The notes: a model not told the origin generated them from the letters alone. Shown: positions 1 through 7,804, counted from the first letter of the stretch. The stretch: 51,128 nt of DNA from an uncultured Chlorobiaceae bacterium (GCA_903824295.1 CAIJWE010000064.1:1-51128); one strand, 5' to 3'. Numbers and translations are program-made.

Positions 1-1
1 G

Positions 2-19
2 CGGATGATTCAGGGCTAA
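2..19 (+). CDS. rpmI: Ribosomal protein L35, last codons (partial)
   Basis: Only the last five codons and TAA stop are in the window, reading R-M-I-Q-G in the frame starting at base 2. L35 proteins of green sulfur bacteria end in a basic stretch of this kind (family knowledge from memory), and the next gene is rplT, its usual partner in the infC-rpmI-rplT operon. The call rests mainly on that neighbour; the fragment is too short to stand alone. Confidence 0.45.
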   Translation, partial: RMIQG

Positions 20-45
20 ATTATTAACATTAACTCGACACAACG

Positions 46-144
46 ATGCCTAAAGCAAATAACGCCGTAGCCTCAAAAGCACGGAGAAAAAGAGTACTCA
101 AAAAAGCCAAAGGGTTCTGGGGATCGCCCTCCTCGCATAATTGA
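46..144 (+). pseudogene. rplT: Truncated ribosomal protein L20 (5' end only)
   Basis: The first 27 or so codons match the start of L20, with [16 protein letters not shown] and then KKAKGFWGS, the basic N-terminal tail that contacts 23S rRNA. After the GGA-TCG codons (about base 127) the similarity stops. The normal continuation RGN-ILTV is replaced by P-S-S-H-N and a TGA, leaving 32 residues against about 115 normally. The sequence beyond belongs to a restriction-modification remnant on the other strand, so the gene was cut by insertion, deletion or rearrangement, or the assembly is joined wrongly here. L20 is needed for 50S assembly and represses its own operon in other bacteria, so an intact copy should exist elsewhere in the genome. 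Confidence 0.85.
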
Positions 145-154
145 GAGCAAAAAG

Positions 155-179
155 CATTATCCATTGGCCATTATCCATT
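155..179. repeat. Short direct repeat at the rplT/RM junction
   Basis: CATTATCCATT occurs twice (155-165 and 169-179), separated by GGC, just downstream of the point where rplT is broken. It is seen directly. Simple AT-rich repeats like this are often found at junctions of rearranged DNA, but its role here is unknown. Confidence 0.6.
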
Positions 180-201
180 TTTGACTTTTCTCTATTCCGG
201 T

Positions 202-306
202 TCATTGTTTCCTCCCTCCTGCTTCTTCTCCGACGATTGCATCCGACCCATTCAGAACCATATCGAGCATCTCCTCGAAATGGTTTATAATCGGTTGAAT
301 ACTCAT
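202..306 (-). CDS. Small ORF coupled to the KilA-N gene
   Basis: A 34-residue ORF whose ATG overlaps the TGA stop of the upstream KilA-N gene (ATGA), with GGAG upstream (AAGGAGATTC), so translation would be coupled. It starts MSIQPIINHFEEMLDMV and ends GGRKQ. A diverged second copy of its first 20 or so codons lies within 1390-1475 (SQPVENHFVEMHEMV), which suggests it is a genuine part of the locus that was duplicated together with the preceding gene. No known family was recognised. It may be a truncated remnant, because the second copy continues much further. Confidence 0.4.
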   Translation of the reverse strand: MSIQPIINHFEEMLDMVLNGSDAIVGEEAGGRKQ

Positions 307-1139
307 GACAGAATCTCCTTTCGCTGTATCGCCATCTTGTTCATACTCCGATCATCAAGCAGCAGAGCCATTTGCTGGATAGCTGTCCGATTGAGCTTTT
401 GCAGCCGTTCAGACTGAGTGAGCCCTTCCTGAATAAAATGGGCATTGAGGTTTTCCAGATTGGCCAGGCAAACCAGTTGGGAGACGTTGGCAAAGTCACG
501 AATGTTGCCTTTATCATCTGGATTTTCATCGCGCCACTCTTTGGCGGTTTTTCCGAAGAGAGCCATGTTCAAAATGTCTGCTTCGGATGCGTAAACCAGA
601 TTGACTTGCTCTTTACTCAACTCTTGAGGAATAAGATGCTGCTTGATGGCATCAGTATGAATGCAGTAGTTGATTTTGGTCAGGTTGCGGCGAATATCCC
701 AGCCAAGCTGTTTGAATTCCTCATCTTTCAACCGCTGGAACTCTTTTATGAGGTAAAGTTTAAATTTTGGAGATATCCATGACGCAAATTCAAAGGCAAT
801 ATCTCTGTGAGCATAGGTTCCTCCATAACGACCTGCTTTGGCAACGATACCAATGGAACCTGTTTTTTCTACCCACTGCTTGACTGATAACACAAAACGA
901 TTCAAGCCTGCTTCGTTTTTAATTCCCTCGAATTCGGGGGAATTAAAATGTTCGTTGTAGATCTGCTCCCAGATGCCGATGAACTCTATGGTGTTTTTAT
1001 TTCGAAGCCATTTTTCGATCAATGCAAAACCATTATCGATATCACGAACCATATCTGTCAGGGAGATATAATCCTGCTCATGGTTGACAATGACTGTGAT
1101 TTCACTGCCATCCACATTGATTTTTCGATTCCTGTTCAT
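303..1139 (-). CDS. KilA-N domain (RhuM-like) protein of RM locus
   Basis: 278 residues. Residues 25-130 carry the KilA-N signature: ISLTDMV near the start, then GRYGGTYAHRDIAFEFASW and the SPKFKLYLIKEFQRL helix. KilA-N is a DNA-binding fold first known from phages and large DNA viruses. Proteins of this shape, often annotated RhuM or 'virulence protein', are regular passengers of type I restriction loci, but their role is unsettled. The rest (about 140-278) is helical and unassigned. The start is the ATG preceded by AAAGAGATTCAGCG. It lies downstream of hsdM on the same strand, with a decayed partial copy between them, and its stop overlaps the next small ORF. Confidence 0.75.
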   Translation of the reverse strand: MNRNRKINVDGSEITVIVNHEQDYISLTDMVRDIDNGFALIEKWLRNKNTIEFIGIWEQIYNEHFNSPEFEGIKNEAGLNRFVLSVKQWVEKTGSIGIVAKAGRYGGTYAHRDIAFEFASWISPKFKLYLIKEFQRLKDEEFKQLGWDIRRNLTKINYCIHTDAIKQHLIPQELSKEQVNLVYASEADILNMALFGKTAKEWRDENPDDKGNIRDFANVSQLVCLANLENLNAHFIQEGLTQSERLQKLNRTAIQQMALLLDDRSMNKMAIQRKEILS

Positions 1140-1253
1140 CGCTGAATCTCTTTAACGTAAAATTTTATTGTTCTCTGAACATTGATCTCCGCTGTCGTCG
1201 CCCACCCCTCTTTAAGGTCACAGTCTGTGATCTTAAAAAGGGGTCGTAACATA

Positions 1254-1643
1254 TCAGATTACAATTTGTGATTTCATGTTTTCATACTCATCAAGAAATA
1301 TTTTCCCTTCGGAGTTTTGGGTTGCACTATAAAGGTTGGTAGCCAACTCTGTGCGACCCAAATTGTCGGGAGCAAAGCAGGAAAACGCATAAGATTCCAT
1401 TTTGCGCTCCGCTCCCGACCCAATCGGCACCATCTCGTGCATCTCCACGAAATGGTTTTCAACAGGTTGACTGCTCTTGGCTGAATCTCCTTTCGCTGTG
1501 TTCCCAGTTTCTTCATGCTCCGATCATCGACAAGCAGCGCCATTTGGTGGATGGCAGTCCAATTGATCGCTTGCAACCGCCTCGAATTCGACACGGTTAA
1601 AACCATCGAATTCGATCACCTTTGTCATAACCACTACATTCAT
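1254..1643 (-). pseudogene. Decayed duplicate of KilA-N gene 3' end and small ORF
   Basis: This stretch between hsdM and the intact KilA-N gene is a broken second copy. An ATG at 1643 overlaps the hsdM stop (ATGA) and opens a 39-codon ORF. In another frame the peptide AINWTAIHQMALLVDDRSMK appears, clearly related to LNRTAIQQMALLLDDRSMN at the C-terminus of the intact gene, so at least one frameshift and a large internal deletion occurred. The stop and the ATG of the following small ORF are also lost (ATG changed to AAG), and reading continues as a 64-residue ORF ending at 1254. Nothing suggests a functional product, although the last ORF is open. Confidence 0.7.
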
Positions 1644-3208
1644 CGCTGAATCTCCTTGAGCTTTTCAGCCATCTTCAGGCGCACCTCTGCCAGTTCTTGT
1701 TCCAGCTTGTCAATTTCCGCCTGAACAGCATCAATATCAATCTCCTCTTCCTCTTCAAAGGTATCCACATAGCGAGGGATATTGAGGTTGAAGTCGTTTT
1801 CCTGTATCTCAGTAATGCTGGCAACATGGGCATATTTTTCGACCTCTTTGCCTTCGCTGTAGACCCGCATGATCTTTTCAACCTGTTCTTCGGAAAGAGT
1901 GTTCTGATTCTTGCCCGAAACAAACTCCCGACTGGCATCAACAAAGAGCACCTCCCTGCACGACTCCCTGTGTCCGCCTTTTTCCCTGGAGCGGTCAAAC
2001 ACCAGTATGGCAACCGGAATATTGGTGGTTGGAAAGAGATTACCCGGCAGTCCGATTACCGAATCAAGCAGGTTTTCTTCAATCATTTTCTGGCGGACAC
2101 GCCCTTCAGCAGCTCCCCTGAAAAGCACTCCATGAGGGACAACCACCGCAACACGACCCTCTTTTTCAAGCGCTGTTTCAATCATGTGGCTGATAAAGGC
2201 CCAGTCCCCTTTGCCCTTGGGCGGAACCCCGCGCCAGAAGCGGTTATACTGATCGTTTTCGGCATTTTCCGCGCCCCACTTGTCGAGAGAGAATGGTGGA
2301 TTGGCCACAACACAGTTGAATTTCATCAGGCGGTCATTTTCCACCAGAAGGGGGCTGTTGAGGGTGTCGCACCACTCGATGCGGGCACTGTCGAAACTGT
2401 GAAGAAACATATTCATTCGGCAGAGCGCCCAGGTGCTGCCGTTGGACTCCTGACCGAACAACGCGAAATTACGGTCGCCAACCACTTTGGCCGCCTGTAC
2501 CAGAAGACCTCCTGAACCGCAGGCCGGGTCACAGATGCGGTCACCGGGTTTCGGAGCGGCAAGTTTGGCCACGAGCTCTGTAACTTTAAGCGGGGTAAAA
2601 AACTCTCCGGCCTTTTTGCCTGAATCCGAAGCAAAACGCTCGATCAGGTAGATATAGGTGTTGCCAATGACATCTTCGGAAACAAGGCTTGGCTTCATAT
2701 TCAACTGCGGCTTGTAAAAGTCTTCCAGCAGTTGCTTCAACCGGCGGTTACGATCTTTTGTCTTGCCGAGATTCGCCTCGCTGTTAAAGTCGATATTCCG
2801 GAAAACCCCTTCGAGCTTGGTTTTGTTGGATTCTTCAATGTGATCGAAAACAATATTGATCAGCTCGCCAATATTGGCCGCCGCCCTGCGTTCGTAAAGA
2901 CTGTAGTATGTTGCCGGGAACTCATCAAGAAGCGCCTCTTCGCCAGTCACCCTGTTTTTTTCGGTCAGTCTGATAACCGGAAGAACAAAGCGTTCACGCT
3001 CCATTTTGCGGAGGATTCGGGCATCATCACTGCCGTACTGCTTCTGATACTTTTCGTAATGATCCTGCCAGACGTCCGAGATGTATTTTAAAAAGAGCAT
3101 CACGAGGATGTAGTCTTTGTACTGTGCCGGATCGACAACACCCCGGAAAGTGTCGCACGCTGCCCATGCCGCATTATTGATATCCTTCTGATCGATCTTG
3201 CTGCTCAT
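1640..3208 (-). CDS. hsdM: Type I restriction-modification methyltransferase (M subunit)
   Basis: 522 residues, full length for HsdM. The N-terminal helical domain (VDPAQYKDYILVMLFLKYIS) is followed by the N6-adenine methylase core: FFTPLKVTELV, SAM motif I DPACGSGGLL near residue 228, and catalytic motif IV NPPF near 303. The C-terminus is a Glu/Lys-rich coiled coil that normally contacts HsdS. With an S subunit it methylates adenine in a bipartite site. The half-length hsdS lies 3 bases upstream on the same strand. No hsdR is present, so the locus can at most methylate. The downstream KilA-N genes look transcribed with it. Confidence 0.95.
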   Translation of the reverse strand: MSSKIDQKDINNAAWAACDTFRGVVDPAQYKDYILVMLFLKYISDVWQDHYEKYQKQYGSDDARILRKMERERFVLPVIRLTEKNRVTGEEALLDEFPATYYSLYERRAAANIGELINIVFDHIEESNKTKLEGVFRNIDFNSEANLGKTKDRNRRLKQLLEDFYKPQLNMKPSLVSEDVIGNTYIYLIERFASDSGKKAGEFFTPLKVTELVAKLAAPKPGDRICDPACGSGGLLVQAAKVVGDRNFALFGQESNGSTWALCRMNMFLHSFDSARIEWCDTLNSPLLVENDRLMKFNCVVANPPFSLDKWGAENAENDQYNRFWRGVPPKGKGDWAFISHMIETALEKEGRVAVVVPHGVLFRGAAEGRVRQKMIEENLLDSVIGLPGNLFPTTNIPVAILVFDRSREKGGHRESCREVLFVDASREFVSGKNQNTLSEEQVEKIMRVYSEGKEVEKYAHVASITEIQENDFNLNIPRYVDTFEEEEEIDIDAVQAEIDKLEQELAEVRLKMAEKLKEIQR

Positions 3209-3211
3209 CCG

Positions 3212-3790
3212 TTATTCTCCTTTTGCAAACTGCATTAATACCATTGAAATATAGTGCTTCCGCTTTTCAGCAAGCACACCGAGCAAAGCCTGTTCACGAG
3301 CGGAGAGCGCGGCCAGCTCAACAATATTTTTTTGACACTCCAATGAAGGCAAGAGAACCTCCAGATTTTCAAGTATCTCCTTGCTGATCATCTTTTGGGC
3401 AGTCCCTATCGCCCTGCTTGTCAAAAATACCTGCGCGTCTCGCTGGCTGAGATACCAGTTCAGATACTCCGGTAAAACCCTGTCAGCTCTTGTAATCCTG
3501 ATTCTTATCAAAGGTGAGGCAACAACGGCTTTTCCGGGATCTTCAAGAAGAATCGCGGCATTGCTCACAAGACCACGCGACCGGAAGACAAGATCTCCTT
3601 TACAGGCAAGGTGGTGGCTCTTGACCATATCCATATCAGTCTTAACCAGTTTATCGCACTCCACAGTGTTGTTATCAAGCAAATCTTTCATCTGAATGAC
3701 CGACAATCCACCATCTTTCGATACCTCAAGACGGGATCGGAATGAGTACCCCACTTGTACCGTCGCTATTTCTTTTATCTGAGCAATCAC
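3212..3790 (-). CDS. hsdS: Type I RM specificity subunit, half-length
   Basis: 192 residues with one target-recognition domain and one trailing helix, against about 400 residues and two domains in standard HsdS. Residues 1-150 fit the HsdS fold: ATVQVGYSFRSR at the start, GDLVFRSRG, and YLNWYLSQ, typical of recognition-domain ends. Then comes a coiled helix (KNIVELAALSAREQALLGVL). Half-size S subunits are known to work as dimers recognising symmetric sites, so this need not be a broken gene. The start is GTG, with GGAGG 5 bases upstream. It is the first gene of the minus-strand RM cluster. Confidence 0.85.
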   Translation of the reverse strand: MIAQIKEIATVQVGYSFRSRLEVSKDGGLSVIQMKDLLDNNTVECDKLVKTDMDMVKSHHLACKGDLVFRSRGLVSNAAILLEDPGKAVVASPLIRIRITRADRVLPEYLNWYLSQRDAQVFLTSRAIGTAQKMISKEILENLEVLLPSLECQKNIVELAALSAREQALLGVLAEKRKHYISMVLMQFAKGE

Positions 3791-3929
3791 AAACCCTCCA
3801 CAATCCTTTAAAATGTCATTCCTGTAAAAGCAGCAATTTTACAGACAACAACAAGCGCTTTTCGCAAAAACGCCGTTCCAGCATTTCAATTTGGCGTCTC
3901 AAATACTTTTTAACATTCATGTTTTCCCT

Positions 3930-4097
3930 GAGGCGTTGCGCCTTATGATGGAGCGGGACTCTCTTCGCAAAGAAAGGCTTGATCAGGTACAGATGGATAT
4001 TCAGTACGGGATAGAGAGTGGCACTGCCGCCGCCTGGAATGCTGAAGAGATAGAGATCCGTGTCCGAAAAAGAAGAGTCGCGACAAAAGCTGGTTAA
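3930..4097 (+). pseudogene. ParD-type antitoxin fragment
   Basis: The reading frame from about 3930 encodes EALRLMMERD, then a charged helix and GIESGTAAAWNAEEI with a basic tail. This is the C-terminal, toxin-wrapping half of CC2985/ParD-type antitoxins, whose usual form is REALRL-EER-...-GIDSG-...-EEIKARGRAR. The N-terminal ribbon-helix-helix DNA-binding part (about 35 residues) is missing: the upstream in-frame sequence does not resemble it. No ParE toxin was found downstream. It is an orphan remnant next to the RM cluster, consistent with a decaying accessory region. Short translation from internal ATGs is possible but unlikely to matter. Confidence 0.6.
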
Positions 4098-4260
4098 GGA
4101 GAGTCAAGATCCGCCAATGAGCTGATGTTACAATTTCGGGGGATGCCCTTCGCAGGAAGTCCTACTGTTCATCAGGAATAGTGGAAACGTCGAAAAAGAT
4201 GGTAAATAGTGTATAGTAATTGAGCCTTTTTGGTGACAACCCATTTCCGATTTTATCATC

Positions 4261-5193
4261 ATGCTTCAAATGAAACAAGCTGCTCTCAAGGCTCTTGAAA
4301 ACCTTCGCTCCAGAGGAGAGATTCCTTTTGTCTGGCAAAGTATGGAGGAGCTTGAACGCAAAACAAATGACTTTGTATCGCGCTTTCTTGATGAACGACT
4401 CAGGGTATCAAAAGAGTTGGGTGGAGGCTTTTTTTTGACTGAATTGCTCGACCGGCTGATGCGTACCTCCGAGAGTGAGCGTATGGACAACAGGGAACTT
4501 CCCGAGATCGAAAAGCTGGAGCTGGTGAAGGCGCTTGACCGGCAGAACGAGATGTTGCACCTCTACCCCCGATATGTTGCCATGCTGTTATCACTGCTTG
4601 ATGAAGCGGCAAAAGGAGGAGTACCGGAGGCGAGAATACTGGAACTGGCATGCGGATCAGGAGGGCTGGCGATGGCGCTGGCTGAAGAGGTGCAGCGAAA
4701 AAATCTGCAGGTCTCTGTTACCGGTTCAGATATCGTCCCGATATTTATTGAGGAGGGCAATCGTCTGGCGGCAGAAAAAAAACTCCCTCTCCGTTTCCGG
4801 CGTCTCAATGCTTATGATCTGTCAGAGTTTTCTGCCGGATCATTTGAGCTTATGGTGCTCTCTCAAAGCCTCCACCATTTCACCCCCGGTCAACTTGCCG
4901 TCATGATTGCCCAGTCAGCAAAATATACCACAACCGCCTTTGTTGGCATTGATGGATATCGGAGCATTCTGCTTGCAGGCGGAGTTCCGCTGGTAGCAAG
5001 CATGCAGGGTATCGCTTCATTTGCTCTGGACGGCTTTACTTCTGCCCGAAAATTCTACAGCGAAGTGGAACTTGATATCATTGCGGAGATTGCAACGGGC
5101 AAACGAGATCATCGTGTAACCTCGTCATGGCCATTGACTGTTCTTACGATTCGCTTTGATGGCGTAAAACCCTCTGCCCCTCAATTTTCATGA
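4261..5193 (+). CDS. Class I SAM-dependent methyltransferase
   Basis: 310 residues. A helical N-terminal region (1-110) precedes a Rossmann methyltransferase domain: motif I ELACGSGGLAMALAEE near residue 128, an acidic SAM-ribose position in TGSDIVP, and the post-motif LSQSLHHF near 200, typical of methyltransferase family 11/25 proteins. The His-His pair after motif IV is common in small-molecule methylases. The substrate cannot be told from sequence. It stands alone on the plus strand between the decayed RM region and the exosortase operon, with about 400 bases to the next gene, so no operon link is seen. Confidence 0.8.
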   Translation: MLQMKQAALKALENLRSRGEIPFVWQSMEELERKTNDFVSRFLDERLRVSKELGGGFFLTELLDRLMRTSESERMDNRELPEIEKLELVKALDRQNEMLHLYPRYVAMLLSLLDEAAKGGVPEARILELACGSGGLAMALAEEVQRKNLQVSVTGSDIVPIFIEEGNRLAAEKKLPLRFRRLNAYDLSEFSAGSFELMVLSQSLHHFTPGQLAVMIAQSAKYTTTAFVGIDGYRSILLAGGVPLVASMQGIASFALDGFTSARKFYSEVELDIIAEIATGKRDHRVTSSWPLTVLTIRFDGVKPSAPQFS

Positions 5194-5519
5194 CAGGCTC
5201 TTCAAGAAAAAATAAAAACCCGTTGCTACCCTCATGCAAAAAATGACACACTGCGCGAACGATTACTTTGTAAAAAAAATGGATTTCCGTTACACCCCAA
5301 ACAACAGTTTTCAACGCATTATCGATTTGTCTCATCTCATCATTGAGCAATTCACCCCAAACAGTAACCAATCTGAAGCGATGATCTGTCCGGCGGGCTT
5401 GGAGCGTTACTAAGCGAGTAAGGAAATTTTAGACTGCTTTTTTGCTGCATACTCTTCACATAAAAAAGCAGTACCTCCGATATAGATTGTCGTGCAGATG
5501 GAATTTTTTGTTATTAAAC
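5194..5519. other. Gene-poor stretch before the exosortase operon
   Basis: No convincing gene. A 59-codon ORF (5234-5413, plus) is open but has no ribosome-binding site and no recognisable family. A minus-strand ORF (5144-5371) overlaps the end of the methyltransferase. The clear structure here is a perfect 11-bp inverted repeat, listed separately. The stretch may be the eroded remains of a lost gene. Confidence 0.5.
5433..5472. repeat. Perfect 11-bp inverted repeat upstream of exosortase operon
   Basis: ACTGCTTTTTT (5433-5443) and AAAAAAGCAGT (5462-5472) are exact reverse complements around an 18-base loop. The A/T runs are on the loop side, so this is not the usual GC-stem-plus-U-run terminator. 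It may be a protein-binding operator or an RNA hairpin before the PEP-CTERM gene promoter. Confidence 0.7.
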
Positions 5520-5548
5520 TTGATTCATACAAGAAAATACGTTAAAGT
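5520..5548 (+). promoter_or_regulatory. Candidate sigma-70-type promoter of exosortase operon
   Basis: TTGATT (5520-5525), a 17-base spacer and TAAAGT (5543-5548) sit about 55 bases before the ATG of the PEP-CTERM gene, each with 4 of 6 matches to consensus or better. Position and spacing fit; no transcript evidence is available. Confidence 0.4.
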
Positions 5549-5601
5549 TATTGAAGGGTTTTGCCCATATAGTTTGCGAGGCACAAAAAACGGAAGGAAA
5601 T

Positions 5602-6024
5602 ATGAAGAAGGTTATCTATAGATTACTCGGAGCCGCAATGGCCTCATGGGTGGTGAGTGGAACTGTTCTGGCTGATGATATTGCGACAATTCCTCAAAGT
5701 CAGGCACCGTCAGTCAATGTTGGAAGTGGTGCAAATATTGGGGGATCCGCAAATACGGTATCTGGTACAGGTAGCGGGGCCGGAGGTCCTGGTGACGGGC
5801 AGGGGCCGGGCAATGGAGCTGGACAGGGAATCGGGCGAGGGCCATCGGGGAGCAACGAAGGAGGTTCGACTGATGGTCAGTCGACGCTCGTTGAATCTTC
5901 CGATATGGACGCATCACCAGCCCCGGAGCCGGCAACGTTAGTGCTTTTGGGCATTGGTGGAGCTCTTTTGTTGGCATACGGCCTGAAGAAAAGAGCTGCC
6001 AGAGCGTCAAAGCGAATGATATGA
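5602..6024 (+). CDS. Gly-rich PEP-CTERM surface protein
   Basis: 140 residues. A signal peptide (MKKVIYRLLGAAMASW, then VVSGTVLA) is followed by a low-complexity Gly/Ser/Asn/Pro region (about 25-95) with many G-x-G steps. The end is a textbook PEP-CTERM sorting signal: PEPATLVLLG, a hydrophobic helix, then the basic cluster LKKRAARASKR. Exosortases cut at or near the PEP motif and transfer the protein out of the membrane. The ATG at 5602 was chosen because GGAAGGAAA precedes it directly and the signal peptide begins there; the upstream in-frame TTG lacks both. The stop overlaps the ATG of the next gene (ATGA). It is likely the dedicated substrate of the exosortase encoded 900 bases downstream. 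Confidence 0.88.
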   Translation: MKKVIYRLLGAAMASWVVSGTVLADDIATIPQSQAPSVNVGSGANIGGSANTVSGTGSGAGGPGDGQGPGNGAGQGIGRGPSGSNEGGSTDGQSTLVESSDMDASPAPEPATLVLLGIGGALLLAYGLKKRAARASKRMI

Positions 6025-6911
6025 AATCATTGTCGGCGACCTGCCTTTTTGTGTTAGCCCTTGCCGGGTGCTCCCCGAATAATGGGGGGGGTGGTGATGG
6101 GCGAGTGACTGCGGTGGTGAACGGCGTTGAGATAACACGACGTGAGGTTGATTTTTTGTGTCGTCGCCCGGCTCTCCGCGATAGTGATGGGGTGGCCGAG
6201 AGGCAACGAGTCCTTTCTCTTCTGGTTCGCAAGGAGCTGCTTGCACAACATGCTTTGGCGTTGAAGCTGGAGAATTCTCCGGATTTCATTGTAGCAATGT
6301 ATGAAGCCCGCCGCAATGTGCTTGCAGGAATGGCTGAGCGACATATTGCAGCACAGAGCGAAAAAGTATTACCTGAATCTGTCGAAAAAATTGTCGCGGC
6401 TAATCCCCGTTTTTTTTCGCAAAGAAAACTTCTTGTGTATGACCAGGTGGTGATCCCCAGTGTTGATGAACCATTGCTCACATCCCTGAATAACGACGCA
6501 GAGAGTGGCGCCTCGCTGGAACAACTGCTCAACAGGATCAATGCAAAAAAGATCCCCTTTCGTCGTACTATGCAGGCGTTGACAACCGATCAGATTGACC
6601 CTGGTATTTTCAGTGTCTTGAGCACATCGCGTTTGAAAAAGCCCCGGATTGTCCGCATTGAGACAAAGTTTTCAATGATTCTGGTGTTGCGGGCAACCGT
6701 GCCAATGCCGCTTGACGGCGATGCTGCCATTCAGGCCGCCGCCGACATGCTGAATGAGCAACAGCGCAAAATGGAGGTTTCGAAAACTCTGACCAAAGCG
6801 CTTGATTCAGCAAAAATCACCTTTTTCGGAGAGTTCGCTTCGGACAAGGGTGGAAAAAAATTGCCCGTAACGTCGTTTGATCTGCCGCCTCTTCCTTTAC
6901 TGCAACCATAA
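6021..6911 (+). CDS. EpsD-like lipoprotein peptidyl-prolyl isomerase
   Basis: 296 residues. A lipoprotein signal ends in lipobox LAGC (cysteine at about 17). A SurA-N-like helical chaperone region follows (VNGVEITRREVDFLC, then ...LLVRKELLAQHALALKLENS), then a weaker region in the parvulin position and a helical tail. This architecture matches the EpsD family of periplasmic folding factors that accompany exosortase and exopolysaccharide loci. It is translationally coupled to the PEP-CTERM gene (ATGA overlap) and 14 bases before the exosortase gene. It probably holds the PEP-CTERM protein in a sortable state. The isomerase active site is not clearly recognisable, so it may be chaperone only. 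Confidence 0.75.
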   Translation: MKSLSATCLFVLALAGCSPNNGGGGDGRVTAVVNGVEITRREVDFLCRRPALRDSDGVAERQRVLSLLVRKELLAQHALALKLENSPDFIVAMYEARRNVLAGMAERHIAAQSEKVLPESVEKIVAANPRFFSQRKLLVYDQVVIPSVDEPLLTSLNNDAESGASLEQLLNRINAKKIPFRRTMQALTTDQIDPGIFSVLSTSRLKKPRIVRIETKFSMILVLRATVPMPLDGDAAIQAAADMLNEQQRKMEVSKTLTKALDSAKITFFGEFASDKGGKKLPVTSFDLPPLPLLQP

Positions 6912-6925
6912 CCCGTTTTGCACCC

Positions 6926-7804
6926 ATGACACTCAAACCGCAGGCATCGTGGTTCCCCTGGGTACTTTTCAGCCTGCTCTTCTCTTATTCTGTGGGAAGG
7001 TATCTGCTCCTGTATCCACCATTTCCCGGAAAAAGCGATCAGGCACTCCTCTACGCAGGGATACTCTTCGCATTATGGTCGGAGCGCAAAGCGGTTGCGG
7101 CATCGTTGCTTCGAATGGAGACCGGCAATCTCATATTCGGTACGGCACTTGTCGCTGTTGGTTGCCTGCTCTATGCCATTGGTCGTTTCTACCTCTCAGC
7201 AACCGTCGATGTCTGGAGCCTTTTTCTTATAGCCGCCGGATTGGTGGCGGCGCTTGCTCCGCCTGACCATTTGCGCTCTGCATACTTTATCGCCTTTGCC
7301 GGTACGGTGATTGTGCTTATCGGATGGGCGGCGCCAAACATTCTCTCTTCTGAACTTTCGCTCGCCATTGCATCGGTCAGTGCGATGGTGTTAAGTGCAA
7401 CAACCCTTCCTGTGGTCGCCAACGGCGTCATTCTCTTTTTTGGCCCGTACAGTGCCGAAATTACGAAGGCATGCTCAGGCATGAATTCCATTTTTTCTTT
7501 AACGGCGCTTTTTGTCATTTACCTGAGGGCAGGTTCCCGGCGAACTGCATGGCACATTGCGTTGCTGGTTGCCTATCTCATTCCTGTTGCCGTAATGACC
7601 AATTTTGCCCGGGTAATATTGCTTGTACTGGCAACCTGGTACATCGGCGACGGTTTTGCTCAGGGGTTGTTCCATGAAATTGCAGGAATTGGCTCCTTTG
7701 TTGCAGCTCTCTTCATGCTCTCGCTTGTCGATCACCTCCTGTTCCTCTCCTCTTCCTGCAGAAAAAATCAAAAACGTCTACCGTATGCGGATAAAAAGGC
7801 ATAG
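6926..7804 (+). CDS. xrt: Exosortase (membrane sorting transpeptidase)
   Basis: 292 residues, about eight hydrophobic segments. The three invariant exosortase residues are all present: Cys183 in ACSGMNS, Arg229 in NFARVILL and His250 in FHEIAG. Archaeosortases and exosortases use this Cys/Arg/His set to cleave PEP-CTERM-type tails and relocate the protein. The enzyme is not fused to EpsI, which is encoded by the next gene, overlapping by 20 bases. The exosortase subclass cannot be told by eye. The co-located PEP-CTERM gene and the lack of polysaccharide genes suggest a dedicated system. Confidence 0.92.
   Translation: MTLKPQASWFPWVLFSLLFSYSVGRYLLLYPPFPGKSDQALLYAGILFALWSERKAVAASLLRMETGNLIFGTALVAVGCLLYAIGRFYLSATVDVWSLFLIAAGLVAALAPPDHLRSAYFIAFAGTVIVLIGWAAPNILSSELSLAIASVSAMVLSATTLPVVANGVILFFGPYSAEITKACSGMNSIFSLTALFVIYLRAGSRRTAWHIALLVAYLIPVAVMTNFARVILLVLATWYIGDGFAQGLFHEIAGIGSFVAALFMLSLVDHLLFLSSSCRKNQKRLPYADKKA

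Noticed and set aside
155-179. Repeated CATTATCCATT considered as a CRISPR start or attachment site
   Set aside because: Only two short copies 3 bases apart, no spacers and no integrase nearby.
1697-2515. 272-codon ORF on the plus strand opposite hsdM
   Set aside because: Shadow of hsdM, which has all its motifs on the other strand.
5234-5413. 59-codon ORF after the methyltransferase
   Set aside because: No ribosome-binding site, no known family, composition unlike neighbours; described only as part of a gene-poor stretch.
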